In this document: positions 10,033-22,049 of the stretch, piece after piece
Layout: each line of letters opens with the position of its first letter
Numbering within the stretch: the first letter of the stretch is position 1
NCBI GenBank assembly: GCA_001972305.1
Contig: BDDD01000087.1
Coordinates: 278,539-342,538 of the forward strand
Direction of reading: 5' to 3'
Length of the DNA stretch: 64,000 nt
From: Cephalotus follicularis
Taxonomy: Eukaryota; Streptophyta; Magnoliopsida; Oxalidales; Cephalotaceae
Program-made: the position numbers and the translations under genes
Notes under the pieces: generated by a model
Told to the model about the DNA's origin: nothing
Database searches by the model: none
The model's input: only the letters and a program-made list of their open reading frames with translations

Positions 10033-12127
10033 TGTAATGACCCGCATTAATTTTGGGTCAATTAATGTTTGGCCTTGGGGGAATTTTTTTTTTCTTTTTT
10101 CCTTGGTATTGGTTGGTTTGGGCTCTTTTCCTTGGGTAAGTGTTACTTTGGTTTGGGCTTGGTGGAGGCCCAATGTTATAGTATGTGGTTAAGAGATAAG
10201 AGATGTTTAGTTGGTGTTGGGATATGTGCAAAGCTTTGTTAAGAAGCTTGACAGTTGACTTTTGGTAGATATCATATCCATCTTTTCACATCTGAAGAAG
10301 CATTTGGGAGAGTGAGATTTCATCTTTCATCTTTCTTCTTCATCTTTCTTCTGAAGCTTTGAGCACTGTTTGAGGTTGGGACTTTCTTTCACCCGTCTAT
10401 GCGTCTAGCAGGTGAGTGTCCTCCTCAGTACGTTTTGGTGTGTCGCATGGTTGGTGCAGGCACAACCTTTGAGGCCGAGGAAGAGCTTCGCCTTGGTTTT
10501 CATGGATCTATGTGGTTCATGCATAGCTTCAGAGATTTTGTTCATGGTAGCTAAGCGTTGTTGTATGTTGGTCTTGCAGAGGAAGATCTAGGCACGGAGT
10601 CCGCACAGCAAGGAAGCTAGCTGAGAAAGCTACTGATAGTAGTGAGTGGGATGTTCTTCTTTCTATCAATTTATAACTGAGAGTTTATTGTTTATATACC
10701 CTTCCATGATATTATCTTTGACTAGAATTTCATTTCCTGTCATCTTGTTGATATTGCATGTGAATATTATTGTTTCGAGCTGAAGGCTCAACGCCTGGGT
10801 TGAACTTGTTGTTTCCCTTTTCTGTTTAAGTATTCATGCTTTATTTGATATCATGTGTTTTTGTCCACAAGTACTGGTTACTGTGTTATGTATGAGATTG
10901 CTGGCACGAGATGGTCTAAGTGGTGATACACTTACCTCTTAGTTGAGGTTCTCCTCTGCTATCTCGTAAAGGGTGGAGCTGAGAGGTGATTCGCGGGCCC
11001 CTTGGACGATAGTAATGCTATGTGATTGCTGGTGAGGTAGCTTCTCGATCGTGGTTCACCTGGTGTAGTACTGAGCTCATAATTGCCGACGGGGGTTGGC
11101 TTGCGTAGCCCCTCGATTGAGGTTCATGTAGTGAGGTGCGCCAACGTGTTATTTACCGGGGGAGGAGAGCTTGCGTAGCCCTTCTACCGATGTTCATACG
11201 GTGCTCTAGAACGGGGTATCTATATGAGTATATGAGGGATGTGTTCAGTCCTGTAACCCATGACCGCGTTGATAGAACATCAACGGAGTTGTTATTTATG
11301 CTGCCGAGGTGGTTCCGGCTATGGAAGTGTGTGAGTTTGATGTGTGCATATGCGTGTGTGGAATGTGCTTGTGATTGATGCAGTACCAGTAGTCCCCTTG
11401 AGAATTGTTGATCCTTAGAGTTGATCTTTTGTTGATCCTTGGATCCCTGGCATGTTCTGACATATAACCTGTTGTTTATCTTCTTTCCTTGAGGCATGTC
11501 ATTGAGTTGGTAGCTCTGACGTCTCCTGCCGAAGAAGAAATGGCACTCGATCATTATCAAACTGACTGCAGTCTTTTTCTGTTTGTGAGGCTCCCACCAG
11601 AGCGCCTTCTACTTCTAATACGCCATGAACTAGATCAGAATCATTCTCAGCGAGTCCATAATAAGTGATCCCATTTTTTTCATCGAGTCCGGGTAGAGAC
11701 CAAAGGTCTTGAGCGACCGATCTGGCAGAACAACACAAAAGATAAAGAAGTATTGTTAATTTTTTTTCCCTTTTATTGATATCCTATCCCTGCCTTGTTT
11801 TGTTGAGCAGCGGATACGGGTTGTCCCCAGCCCAGTTGGGGCAGGGCACGTCCACCTTGACTCTTGGCACCCTGGTTGAAGTGGGTTTGCCCAGGATATT
11901 CCTTGATCTTACTCACTAGTCAGTTGGACTAATCCCCTCTCAGTTTTGCGTGCAGAGGGAGCGGGGCAGCAGTGTTCTTGAGATCCACAAAGGACAGCGT
12001 GTTGAGTAAGGTAGATGCCGGACGCAGCACCTTAGGATGGCTCCTAGGCCATGGACACCTTCATGCATTTGGGACATTCTTGGGGGTTCTGATGTATAGA
12101 TTTTGTTAATGTCTATGCCTTGTAACC
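10033..12127 (+). mobile_element. D: gypsy-like LTR, first part
   Basis: Begins TGTAATGACCCG, a typical gypsy LTR start, immediately where E2 LTR homology stops. The opening, with a pyrimidine-rich run after a GGGC block, resembles the start of the E5 LTR (54289). I see no coding capacity. It is interrupted at 12127 by solo LTR S1 and resumes at 15073. Lineage assignment to gypsy rests on the LTR terminus and this similarity, so it is tentative. Confidence 0.55.
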
Positions 12128-12617
12128 TGTCACACCCCGTTTTCCAAACAACATAAAAAGTGGTGGCAATTAACATATAAATCCGGCTTATACAAAAATA
12201 CCATAAAATTTAAAACTTTCCATATTCATTAACAACCTGCGGAAGCATATGGAATAAGCCGAAACATAACATAGCATGCATCCCACACTACATGCTGTAA
12301 CAGTAAATATCATCATAACAGTTAACTGCGCTCGAACGGAGCGTGAACAATAATCATCATCACTTCGATTCATTTATTACAACCATTTAATTATTACAAT
12401 ATCCTTAAACATTCCTCAAAAGTAAACAACATAAAACTCCATATCGCTCCTCGGAGCCCAACAGCAACCCCACGGCTGCGTCAACCTGAAACACACTGAA
12501 GTTGTAGGGGGTTAGCCTTTGTCCTCTCTCGGCAAAACCATAAGAGCGATCCAGGGTCAAGGATAAAGCATGTCATGATATGAATGCACAATGATGCAGT
12601 ACATAGTATATCGCGAT

Positions 12618-12665
12618 GCATATATATATATCTATATATCTCTCTCTCTCTATATATATATATAT
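12618..12665. repeat. TA/TC compound microsatellite
   Basis: Alternating (TA)n and (TC)n runs in S1. Low-complexity DNA with no other signal. Confidence 0.9.
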
Positions 12666-13812
12666 TCCACGACCACACGGTCACAGGCCACAAAGTCACA
12701 ATACATTACCACACTACATGGTTCACAATATCACAATGGCACAACGGCCAACAATATCTCATGCCTCTAAGGACCCAACACTACACAATAGCGAATAGCC
12801 ACGTCCCCAAAGGACAACAATCAGGCATGTCAAGGCAGACAATCAATCACTCAATAGCAAACAATTGTTCCCGTCACAGGCACGACGGCGTGGACAACAC
12901 TCAGAACTCACTCGATACAAGCAAGGCGGCAAGTACCAACACTTCCCCGCTAACGGCAACACTCACGATACTAGCACGGTGGCTAAGTACCAACAATTAC
13001 CCCGCTAGCGGCAACACTCAACCATAATAAATACAATAACATCCACGTTACTAGCACGGCGGCTAAGTAACAACAATCAATCAATCAATCACGATAACGA
13101 TACTAGCACGGCGGCTAAGTACCAACACTCAACAGTCACAATAACAGTGCAAACACAGCACCCACAATACCACTCAAGTAGTTTATAAAATAAATACTTG
13201 ATCAAAACATCTCGTTCCCAAAACGGTTAAAGTATAAATACTTTCGACATATATATTTGTCAAAACATATATATAACACTTCATTTCCCAAGTAAGTTAT
13301 GATTCATAAAATACTTGCAACAATACATTTCTCTTTAAACATTTCAAGTAATTTATAGATATAAATACTTGCAACATATATACTTGTCAAAATATATATA
13401 ACAATACTTTTCCCGAAAACTGAAGTATCAAAGTACTTGGAAACATACACTTTTAGTAAAACCCGATTATTTGAACTACATTCAAATACCCCAAAAATAC
13501 ACATTTGTGTACCAGTTTAAACCATTAACCAAACACATTTTCACAATCCTTTTGGAAACCATTTTCCAAACAACAAATGATTTTAATAAACCATTCACAT
13601 TTCCAACTAGGTTTTGGAAGCTACTTTCACAATCTTTTGAGAATATGTATATATCTCAAAACGTACATTTCACATAAAGTAATAATTTATGTAAATCACA
13701 TTGCACTTCCAAAAAGGGGTAAAACGTTTCACAATCATCGATAACCAACTCGAAATACAGTTTAACACAGTACAATATGCATACATATGCTCACAATGCA
13801 AAACGGTTCCAA

Positions 13813-14297
13813 CAGTCGGTCGTTTCTCACTGACAGTCGGCTGTTTTCCTTCAACAGTCGGTTGTCCCACACTTGGCAGTCAGCTGCCCTTAACCACCAG
13901 TCGGCTGCCCTCCTTGGCAGTCGACTGTCCCATGCCAACAGTCGGCTGCCCACCTTGGCAGTCGGCTATCCCTTGCCAACAGTCGGCTGCCCTCCTTGGC
14001 AGTCGGCTGGTCCAACACAATACACTTTCCTTGTTGCCACCTGTCCCAGCAGGCCTGGTAGGGTGACACGTGGACAGTCGGCTGTTACCCAAAACAGTCG
14101 GCTGGACCACCATACAGTCGGCTGCCTTCCTTGGCAGTCGGCTGCACCAACAAAAGGGAGAAACCTGTAATTCCAGGCACGAACAGTCGACTGGCCCCAA
14201 TGTCCAGTCGGCTGCCCTCCTAAAACAGTCGGCTGTTCCACACGAACAGTCGACTGCTAGCCTTGGACAGTCGGCTGTCACCGAAAATAGTCGACTG
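13813..14297. repeat. Main phased palindrome array in S1 (CAGTCGGCTG)
   Basis: Twenty copies of CAGTCGGCTG or CAGTCGACTG with near variants. Starts: 13813, 13834, 13855, 13877, 13898, 13918, 13939, 13959, 13980, 14000; then 14075, 14095, 14115, 14135; then 14184, 14205, 14226, 14247, 14268, 14288. Within each block the step is 20-22 bp; gaps of 75 and 49 bp separate blocks. Spacers of 10-12 bp are variable. On the minus strand the GGCTG form contains GCCGAC, the core bound by plant DREB/CBF factors. Confidence 0.95.
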
Positions 14298-14823
14298 CCC
14301 CTACGGGCAGTGCCAAAAAACAGCAGCTAACACACACTTCAATCCACATTTAAACCATTTCTAACCACAATCACTATCACCACAACACATATTCATGCCT
14401 CTATCACAATATCACATATGCATTTCACTCATAACAACATTATAATTGACTTTGAATCACAAATATAGCTTTCCCCTACCTTAGAACTCCAAGTTAGGAG
14501 TTGCAATCCACCTCTTTAAGTCCTAGATCCGAGGTCCTTGCACTCCTAGGCACGTCCAACAGCCTCCACAAGTCCGGTTCTTCCGCTGGTCCGGCCTCCA
14601 AGCTCACGGTTCAACGCCAAGCTCCGTATCTCCACAACACACACACTTTCTCTCTCAAACTCACCTTCAAACACACTTGAATCACCAAGGAGATGGAGAT
14701 TGAGGAGAGGAGGTTGTGTTTTTATGAAGGAGACCCGGCCCCCTCTCTCTGCCAAATGCCACAAATGCCAAAACACCCCCATTTCTCATTTAAAGGCTGA
14801 AAACACGTGGGCGTCTGGCGCAT

Positions 14824-14935
14824 GGCAGTCGGCTGCCATGCCATGGCAGTCGACTATTTCTGCCGACACTCCAAAACAGCCGGCAGCTTTCCAAAGAAGT
14901 TGTCTCCATGTGGCAGTCGGCTGCCCCCTGCACCA
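14824..14935. repeat. Second palindrome cluster in S1
   Basis: Four further copies or variants (CAGTCGGCTG, CAGTCGACTA, CAGCCGGCAG, CAGTCGGCTG) nearer the other end of the LTR. S2 has an equivalent second cluster at 35655-35790, so the two-cluster arrangement is ancestral to this LTR group. Confidence 0.85.
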
Positions 14936-15072
14936 CAAGCACACTAACACACTTTTTCTTGCAACTTTTACCACACCAAAGGGGAACAACACAATCCCCA
15001 TAAATTCCACGTATAAACTTACATTAAAATGCAATATTACACCTTAACGAAAATCCCGGGCGTTACATAACC

Positions 15073-16230
15073 CTTTTGTTGTAAACATGTGTTTTACTCT
15101 TGGATGTTGTGCGTCCTTGGCAGTTTGCCCAGGACCGTGTATATAATTCTCTTGTTTTATATACTTGTTGTTTGAGCTGTTTTCCCAGCCCTAGCGTTGT
15201 TTTTCTTAAGTGTTTGGGTGTGGAGGGACGACGTATAAGTTCGGGAGGAGCAAGTCTCCCTAGCCCTGGCCTTGGTGAAACTTTAGTGTTTCTCCCCGGG
15301 CTCTTTCGTACATGGCACCTCTGCTGAGATGCCGGGGGAGGGGTGGCAGTGTTCATAGTTGGCCAAACCATTGGTTGACTTCATAGCTGGGTTGGTTAAC
15401 CCTATGCTGGGGTTTCGTGGCATCCCTGGGTTTTGTCCACGGGCATGCTGTAGGCGTTAAGTGGGAGCTAGCAATTTTCTTTAGTTTTGCCTGTCCTCCC
15501 GATCTTGGACCAGCTCGGTCCATGGAGACGTTTTGGTGGGTGAGCCCTGGTGGATCCCATGGGTGCCTGGCCGGGGTGAGTTTTCATCTTCGTAGTGTAG
15601 TTCGAGTGTTGGTGGGACCTCGGGTGGTTGTCACAACACTTGGCGTTTGTCCCCGGGCCCTTGTGGTGATCCCAGGCTTAGCCTTTTTTTAAGCATTATC
15701 GTTTTCTTGTGCCCAGGCATAACCTTGTTTGTATGGGTCATGCCCTGGGGAGGACAGGCCCGAGGATGGTTCGTCTAAGGAAGGCATGTCTTAGGATGGG
15801 TCGCAGGCCTGGCGTATGGTACGTCATGTTGTGGTGTGGTGTTGGCATCCCCTGCCCGGGACCCCAGGCAACATGTACTATTACGTTCTTTGCCCTGGCT
15901 CCCTCCCCTGGCATGTTACTTTAGTGGAACGGTGCGTTTGGGCGGTGGGTGTTGTGTGTGTTCCCTTTAGTTAAACGTTGTGTTTGCTGAGTGGGTCTTG
16001 TGTGTGCTTCCTTTAGTTAAACGGTGAGTTATGGGAATGGTTTTAAGTAAGGGTTATTTTACAGTTTTACCCTTCCTTCTTTGTTCCTTCTTAGTCGTGT
16101 GTTTGTTCTGGCATGCGGGGTGTGTTTGGCTTAGAGGCGTTGGGAAATTCTATTAGAGTAAGGGTGTCCCTGCATGCCACGAGGTGGCTCTGCATAAATG
16201 TATGTGTATGTATGAGATGCACTCCTTAAT
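15073..16230 (+). mobile_element. D: second part, rich in CCCAGG/CCCGGG palindromes
   Basis: Continuation of D after S1. It is noncoding. Between about 15125 and 15915 it carries roughly eighteen GCCCAGG, CCCTGGG, CCCCGGGC or related palindromic words, a different motif from the GTCGAC family. The right boundary with copia-type copy A is not sharp; 16230 is an estimate from the usual offset of conserved blocks within that LTR clan. Confidence 0.45.
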
Positions 16231-19200
16231 TAGAGATATCTTTTTAAGCCGTGGGACGGCTGCATGTATGTATATTACACTCTCTATTTATACAATCTGA
16301 ATTCCTTTTCGTGTTTTATAGTGCATATTCAATCAAAAATGGCAACCCGCTATATGTATATCCCAAACCATCTTAAATGGATCGGGTGTTCACCATGTCA
16401 TCCGAGTACACATATAGTTCGAGGGGTTGGATCTCATGCCTGAGAGGTTATGAGAATGAGATCCTTACTCCCTTCTGACAGAACGTTCCAAGTCATAGGT
16501 TCACTTTCTTAGGGAAATAGATGAACCGCAAAGACTTGTCGTATTATCCTTGCTCCCGGGTTTAGTGGAGGATGGATTATCTCGTTACCATTTGGATTTA
16601 TCCTAAAGCATAATGTGGGGTTCGTGCTAAGGAGCATGAGACTGAACAGACGCACCATAGGAAACCTATTTGGAAAGTCATACCTATGTCAATAGGATTC
16701 CTATAGTCTCGGTAGTGTATAGTCTATGGTGACTAGTAGACCATTCGTGGAGCTACGTTGTATCGTTAGACCTGAGCGGCTGGCATGCATTGTGTTGTAA
16801 CTGCTTAGCTTTGATTTCCGGCTTGCCCAACACTAGCCACGTGCTGGCAAAAGGGTTGTCTTTGGGCCTTGTGGGAGCTTCATTGAGATGTATGGGCGAG
16901 TTCGCAATAAGGGATCGTCACACCCGTATGAAGGGTGATCGGCTCTATATTATTTATGTTCGTTGAGATTCTAAAACCCTGATCAGGTATAGGCAGACTG
17001 GAAACGGGGTTTCCGGGGATGTTTGCCAAAAGTCTCAATGCGTACGTACATTTATAGTTATCGCAACTTTACCTAGGGGTGACATTATTCCGAACCCTAG
17101 GTCGCGGTCGGAGCCAAGTATGACGTAGGATACATGGCACATATGCCGATGACTGGATAAAGTATTGGTTTACTGGATGTCGACTTATAGACGTAGTTTA
17201 TTCTGCGGATCCGGGCGGTGATGGGATTCACACCGGGGCTGTTTTAATAGTCGGGGACTATTGGGATAGTCGTACCAGAACTCATGGGATGTTCTGAGAA
17301 ATTTATAGTCGTACCGGATTCAAGCCGGGCTTTCGGGTCCCACCTGATTATTGGAAAAGTGACGCATGCTACGCACATGCTAGCTTGGCGGGAAAACTAG
17401 TTTTTAAACTAGTATATATTTAATTTGATATTAGTGGTTTTTATTTATTTATTACCACCGTATTGTCAAATTGATATATCAAGAGATACCACAGTGGGAG
17501 TATGTTGTTACATACATTGTGCGGGGTGCACGTATTCTTAACCGAGAGAGAAATTTTGTTTTGTTTAAAATGAAATTAAAAGGAAAAGAGAGATATAGAA
17601 AAATTGGAGAAATTTTTTTTAAGTCTTCTTTTCTTCCTTTTTGGGCGTCCCGTACACGCCTCAGCCGAAGGAGAAGCGCGCTCTGTGCGTGCGCAGCGCC
17701 TGGACGGCGTTACCGGCCGGAGAAGACGGCGCCATGGGCGTCGATCGCCGGGGAATGAGGCCGGCTTTCATCCACGGTAAGCCTCTCCCCCTTTCTCTCC
17801 CGTTTTCTCCCTCTCTCTCTCTCTGGTTTGGACCCGACGCTTTGTGCGTCACCCGCTGCCGGCCTTCTCTTCCGCCGCCGGTGGTCTCGGTAGGTGGAGC
17901 TACCTCAGCTCTACCTATCTCGGCCCTAGACTAGGTGTGACCGGCCGTTGTTTGGCCGGTCTTTGCGCTTCGGGTCGACCCTGTCGACTCGGAGCGCTGT
18001 TTGCCATGGGTCGGCGTTCCACGCCGATTCACGGCGGGTCTTCGCCATGGTTGTGTAGATCGTTGGATTTGGAGTCTAACCATTGCGGTCCGATGTCATG
18101 CCGACGTCGGTGTCGCCGGGTCGGGTCGACCCGCCGGCTTCGCCCACCGTGTTCGCCACGTTCCAGGCCTAGTCTCGCCGAGTCTCGGCCACCAGTGGCT
18201 TTATCGGGTGTTTGTCGTCCACATATGTCGCCGCCGGTCAATGACACGTTGACCGAGTCTCACTGAGTCCGAACTTAGTGAGTCGCCGCCACTGTTCACC
18301 GCCGTCCGGGGAGATTCCGGCCGTGTCTCCGCCACCAGTGAGCTGAGCAGATTTTTTGGAGTTCGTTGGTGTCTTGGTTGAAGTTTTTGTGGACTGGCCG
18401 GAAACCGGCAGTGGAGCCGGTAACCGGCAGTTGCTTCGGCAAGCGCATAGGGGTAAAGTGATGGAGCCGCCAACGTTGGTATGATTACTAATCATTTGTT
18501 TCCGCTGTGTTTATTGTTTACCGAATTGATTTCGGTTATTGTGGATGTATGCTTGACTGTGATATTTGTTTGATTGAATATTAAACGGAGATCCTAGGCT
18601 TATAGATTTTGGTAGTAAGATGTAATTGTGAACCTAGACTTGCGAGTCTTGGTGTTTTTGAAAAATTAAAATTATACACACTTCCATAAGGGGTGGGGCA
18701 CAAGGGTGCTCCATCGTTGGCCTTCCATAATCTTTGTTGAAGGGTATGGATATATTGGGGATGGCACTGCTCAGCAGAGGTCCCCCGTATGACCGTTACT
18801 GTTCAGCTCCAGTACTGGGGTAGCACTGGAAGGAAATAACTAAGTTTTGGTGTTCTGACTAGCCTCCTAGTGGATATCAAAACTGGCTCATTTCTTTGAG
18901 GATTATGGGTACGGACTTATATTGAGTTCATACTATTAGCGCCGATCAGCGGTGGATTGTATGGGTCGGGAGGCCGAATGATGTATCGGATCTTGCATAT
19001 CAAGAGCGAGGCCCTAATGTAAATTGATGCTAAATGCCTACCTATTTGGTATTATGGTTTGTTCGCCACAGCGGAGACCATGATATTGCGAGATAGATTC
19101 CGATCCCCACTAGGAAGCAGGAGCTTCCCGAATTCCACATGGAGGTGTGGGATACGATTAGAATAGTGGGAGGAGCCATAATTACTAAAGACCAAGAGTT

Positions 19201-19478
19201 ATGGTAATAACATGAAATTGAATAATCTGCTAAATTACTCTCTTGTTTCTTCTAATAGGTTGTTAGATAACATATTTTATATACTCAAATGGCAGACAAC
19301 ACATAATTTGGCATGTTTTATATTTTCTTAAGCGACATAATCCACGTTCTTTGAATGGTTGCGAATAGTACTCACGAGCATGAGAGTTATTCATGTTATA
19401 ACTGAGATACCCCACATTAGAGATCAATACATTTGACCATCACAAGGCCGGTGTGGCTAAGTGGTGGGACGACGATCA
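16230..19478 (+). mobile_element. A: copia-type LTR and leader relic
   Basis: 16360-18470 matches B and C and belongs to the LTR clan of S4, S5 and E6. GCCAACGTTGGTATGA near 18465-18480 may be the LTR end and decayed primer binding site. From 18700 the sequence matches the copia internal leader: 'ttggccttccataa' (also at 51785), 'gaattccacatggaggtg' (also at 52198 and 62212), and 'gtggctaagtggtgg' (also at 52532). It stops at about 19478 against E2b. No intact reading frame remains. The left boundary is uncertain. Confidence 0.6.
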
Positions 19479-20579
19479 TAGGCCGGTGCGTTACGTGGGT
19501 GTAACCTTTGACCGTCAAATCGTTCAATCATTTAACGATCCATTTCATATCATTTAATCTTAACTTAGATTTAAAATCTAACATTATTACTCAATAACTT
19601 CATAGGATCACATATGCTTACATCTTTGAAACACCAATTTCAAAATGTCATATTCTCATTATCGTGATCATTTCTAATACCTTTACAGTGGTACATCACT
19701 TAACATGTAACCTTTCACAGCGGAAAACATAAACTTATTACATCATAAAACAATCATATACTCACCATTACCATTAACTTCTCATACTTTCAAGTATGTT
19801 CAATAACTTTTGATATCATCATCTTTCATAAAAACATCATAACCTATAGCATTCATTTCCTTACTTTAACATCTATACATCGCTTATCATAAAACATTAC
19901 CCAACGGAAAATATTAACACATGACATTAAACATAACTGCATAGCATATCATACTCCATTTCCTTATACTTCTTTTGCGAACTTCCTCTACAGCTCGCAA
20001 CTTCACGTTCAACGTTTCCTGTAAGATTTGTTTTAAAACAAGACATTGAAAGGAGTGAGCTTTAAAGAGCCCAGTAAGGAACATAGTCATAAAACATTAT
20101 CGAAATCTGTTATTTTTGATAATCTTTATCAAAACGTTTCCAGTTCATACATTTCAAAATGTCTTTGCAAATCTTCCTCTAGTTTTATAAAACCAGAACA
20201 TTTCTAAAATCATACATTTTCTGGTATATATAACCAGCATACTTGAAAACAATCAAAAAAATCATTTTCTTTACATTCATAAGAAAAACATCTATAAAAC
20301 TCTTTTTCTGTTCATATCTCATGAAACAGAACATTTTATAAAACTTGGTGGTCGTGAACCTCTAATGAACCCTTTCACATCGCTTCACCGGGGCATTGTG
20401 CACTCCCCGACTACTAACCTTACATCACATGCATGTCCGTGAGCACGCTCGGCTCCATTAACTTTGAGCATCTCGCTCCATTTCCCTTGGATCGCATTCC
20501 AAGGGTGGTTTATTCATTAATCTTTTACTAGATTAATCCTCACAGGATCGCAATCCAGTAGTTGTTCATGTCATAAATT

Positions 20580-20870
20580 CATTTCATAAAACATTTCTTA
20601 ATACTTTGAGTGACCAGTTCAAAGCATTCATAACACATTTCTCTTCATTCGAGCAATTAACTCAAATGCATTCATAAAATATTTCTCTTCATTTGAGTAG
20701 TTAACTCAAATGCATTCATAAAACAGTTCTCTTCATTTGAGTAGTTAACTCAAATTCATTCATAAAACATTTCTCTTCATTTGAGTAGTTAACTCATATG
20801 CATTCATAAAACATTTCTCTTCATTTGAGTACTCAACTCAAATGCATTCATAAAACAACCTTGTAAAACA
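20580..20870. repeat. 44-bp tandem array, 5-6 units
   Basis: The anchor CATTCATA recurs at 20625, 20669, 20713, 20757, 20801 and 20845, exactly 44 bp apart, with a diverged unit before it. Each unit holds a near-palindrome TTGAGTAGTTAACTCAA. E2 LTRs have only two to three units. Confidence 0.95.
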
Positions 20871-21717
20871 TTTCTAAAACTGGTTTCTCATGTAGAAACA
20901 TTTATTTCATTTCATTTCACAATCATAAAACATTTCTCGTCACTTTGAGTAATTAACTCAAAAACATTTATAAAATAGCTTTGCATAACATTTCTAAATC
21001 TTGAATTTCCTATAGAAATAATCACTTTCATAGAAAACTTAGAACATAAAAGTTAAATTAGACATGTCAATGAATCTATTGAGATAAAAATCATAAAATT
21101 TCACTGAGAAACGAAGCTGCAATGAATTTTCAAAATCGCAGTTTCCTTTTGAAAACAGTACCTGAGCAGTAGAAGAAAACATGGCTTTTCATCAAGAATT
21201 AGATAAAATTTCGAGATGAATAAAACATAACAGTTAAAGTAGACATCTTCCAGTTTCCAAAACATTAAACCATTTGAAATTCCATCAAGAAATGAGCAAT
21301 ATATCAATAAAACTATCGGCTGCATAATTTGGAAATAAAACAGAGGAAAACTTTGATGAAAATGGGTATAGAATCTCCTTACCTCACTTGATCTCGTTCT
21401 CTTCTTCTCTCCCAAGCATCCTCCTCTCTAATCTCAGCAGAAAAGCAACCATTCATCAGCTAAAATTGCACATACATATATAGGAGAGGCAAACTTGGAG
21501 GCCAAGTTTGCATGGTGTCATCCATGACCTCACCCATGTGAGCTTGCCTCTTAGTTGCCCATGTGATGGAATTCCATCCAATCCAATGATGCCACCTGAC
21601 CCTTTCTAGCAGAAAAACATAAGTCTTCCATCCCTTGCTTGACACGTGTCCTACAATCCATTTAAATCCTCCAAAACGGGATAAAAAGCTAGAATTCTAC
21701 ACCTGACACAGGGCAAA

Positions 21718-22049
21718 GCGTCGACTCTTCATCACTAAGCGTCGCCGGTCACAGCCTTATACTGAGTCCTTCAACTTCTATCCTGACTAAAGCACTGACG
21801 CTTTCCTACAAATCGTCACTACTTTAAGTCTCGTTCAGGTCAACTAAAACATTTGATCTTCAAAGCGTCGTCCGTTAAACTTGAAGCGCTGGCGCTTAAC
21901 TTCAAAGCGTCGCCGCTTTCTTCCAAGCATCATCGGTTAGAGGCACTTGTCAAATTTGATATCGCACTGGTTTAAAGCACCGTTAGGAGGGGTCAAAGCG
22001 TTTCCCGTTACTACCCAAGCGTCGACGCTTGAAGTGGAACTGTCCACGC
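21718..22049. repeat. Phased motif array in E2b
   Basis: RCGTCGNCGC-like motifs start at 21718, 21739, 21792, 21813, 21865, 21886, 21907, 21927, 21977, 21998, 22019 and 22040. Within runs the step is 20-21 bp; doublets recur at 73-74 bp in the left half, as in E2. Several copies are degenerate yet hold their position. Confidence 0.85.

Larger units (their letters stand above)
12128..15067 (-). mobile_element. S1: solo LTR, gypsy-type (2940 bp), TSD TAACC
   Basis: Plus strand begins TGTCACACCCCG and ends GGGCGTTACA, flanked by TAACC at 12123-12127 and 15068-15072. No internal region, PBS or polypurine tract adjoins it, so it is a solo LTR left by LTR-LTR recombination. It belongs to the same LTR group as S2 (33637) and, in opposite orientation, S3 (37151). 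It contains a TA/TC microsatellite (12618-12665), a repeated CTAGCACGGCGGCTAAGTA segment (12971, 13051, 13103), and two clusters of the CAGTCGGCTG palindrome. The open frames across the clusters are by-products of a stop-poor repeat. Confidence 0.92.

Noticed and set aside
12584-13027. 147-codon frame across TA repeats and the CTAGCACGG repeat
   Set aside because: Low-complexity start and tandem repeats; no similarity to a protein family.
13813-14297. CRISPR-like look of the palindrome arrays (short repeat, variable spacer)
   Set aside because: Repeat and spacer are only ~10 bp each, spacers resemble one another, there are no cas genes, and the context is a plant LTR.
13787-14330. Overlapping open frames of 80-135 codons on both strands rich in Ser-Arg-Leu and Ala-Ala-Asp-Cys repeats
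   Set aside because: They arise because the CAGTCGGCTG repeat lacks stops in several frames; no domain, and open in unrelated frames at once.
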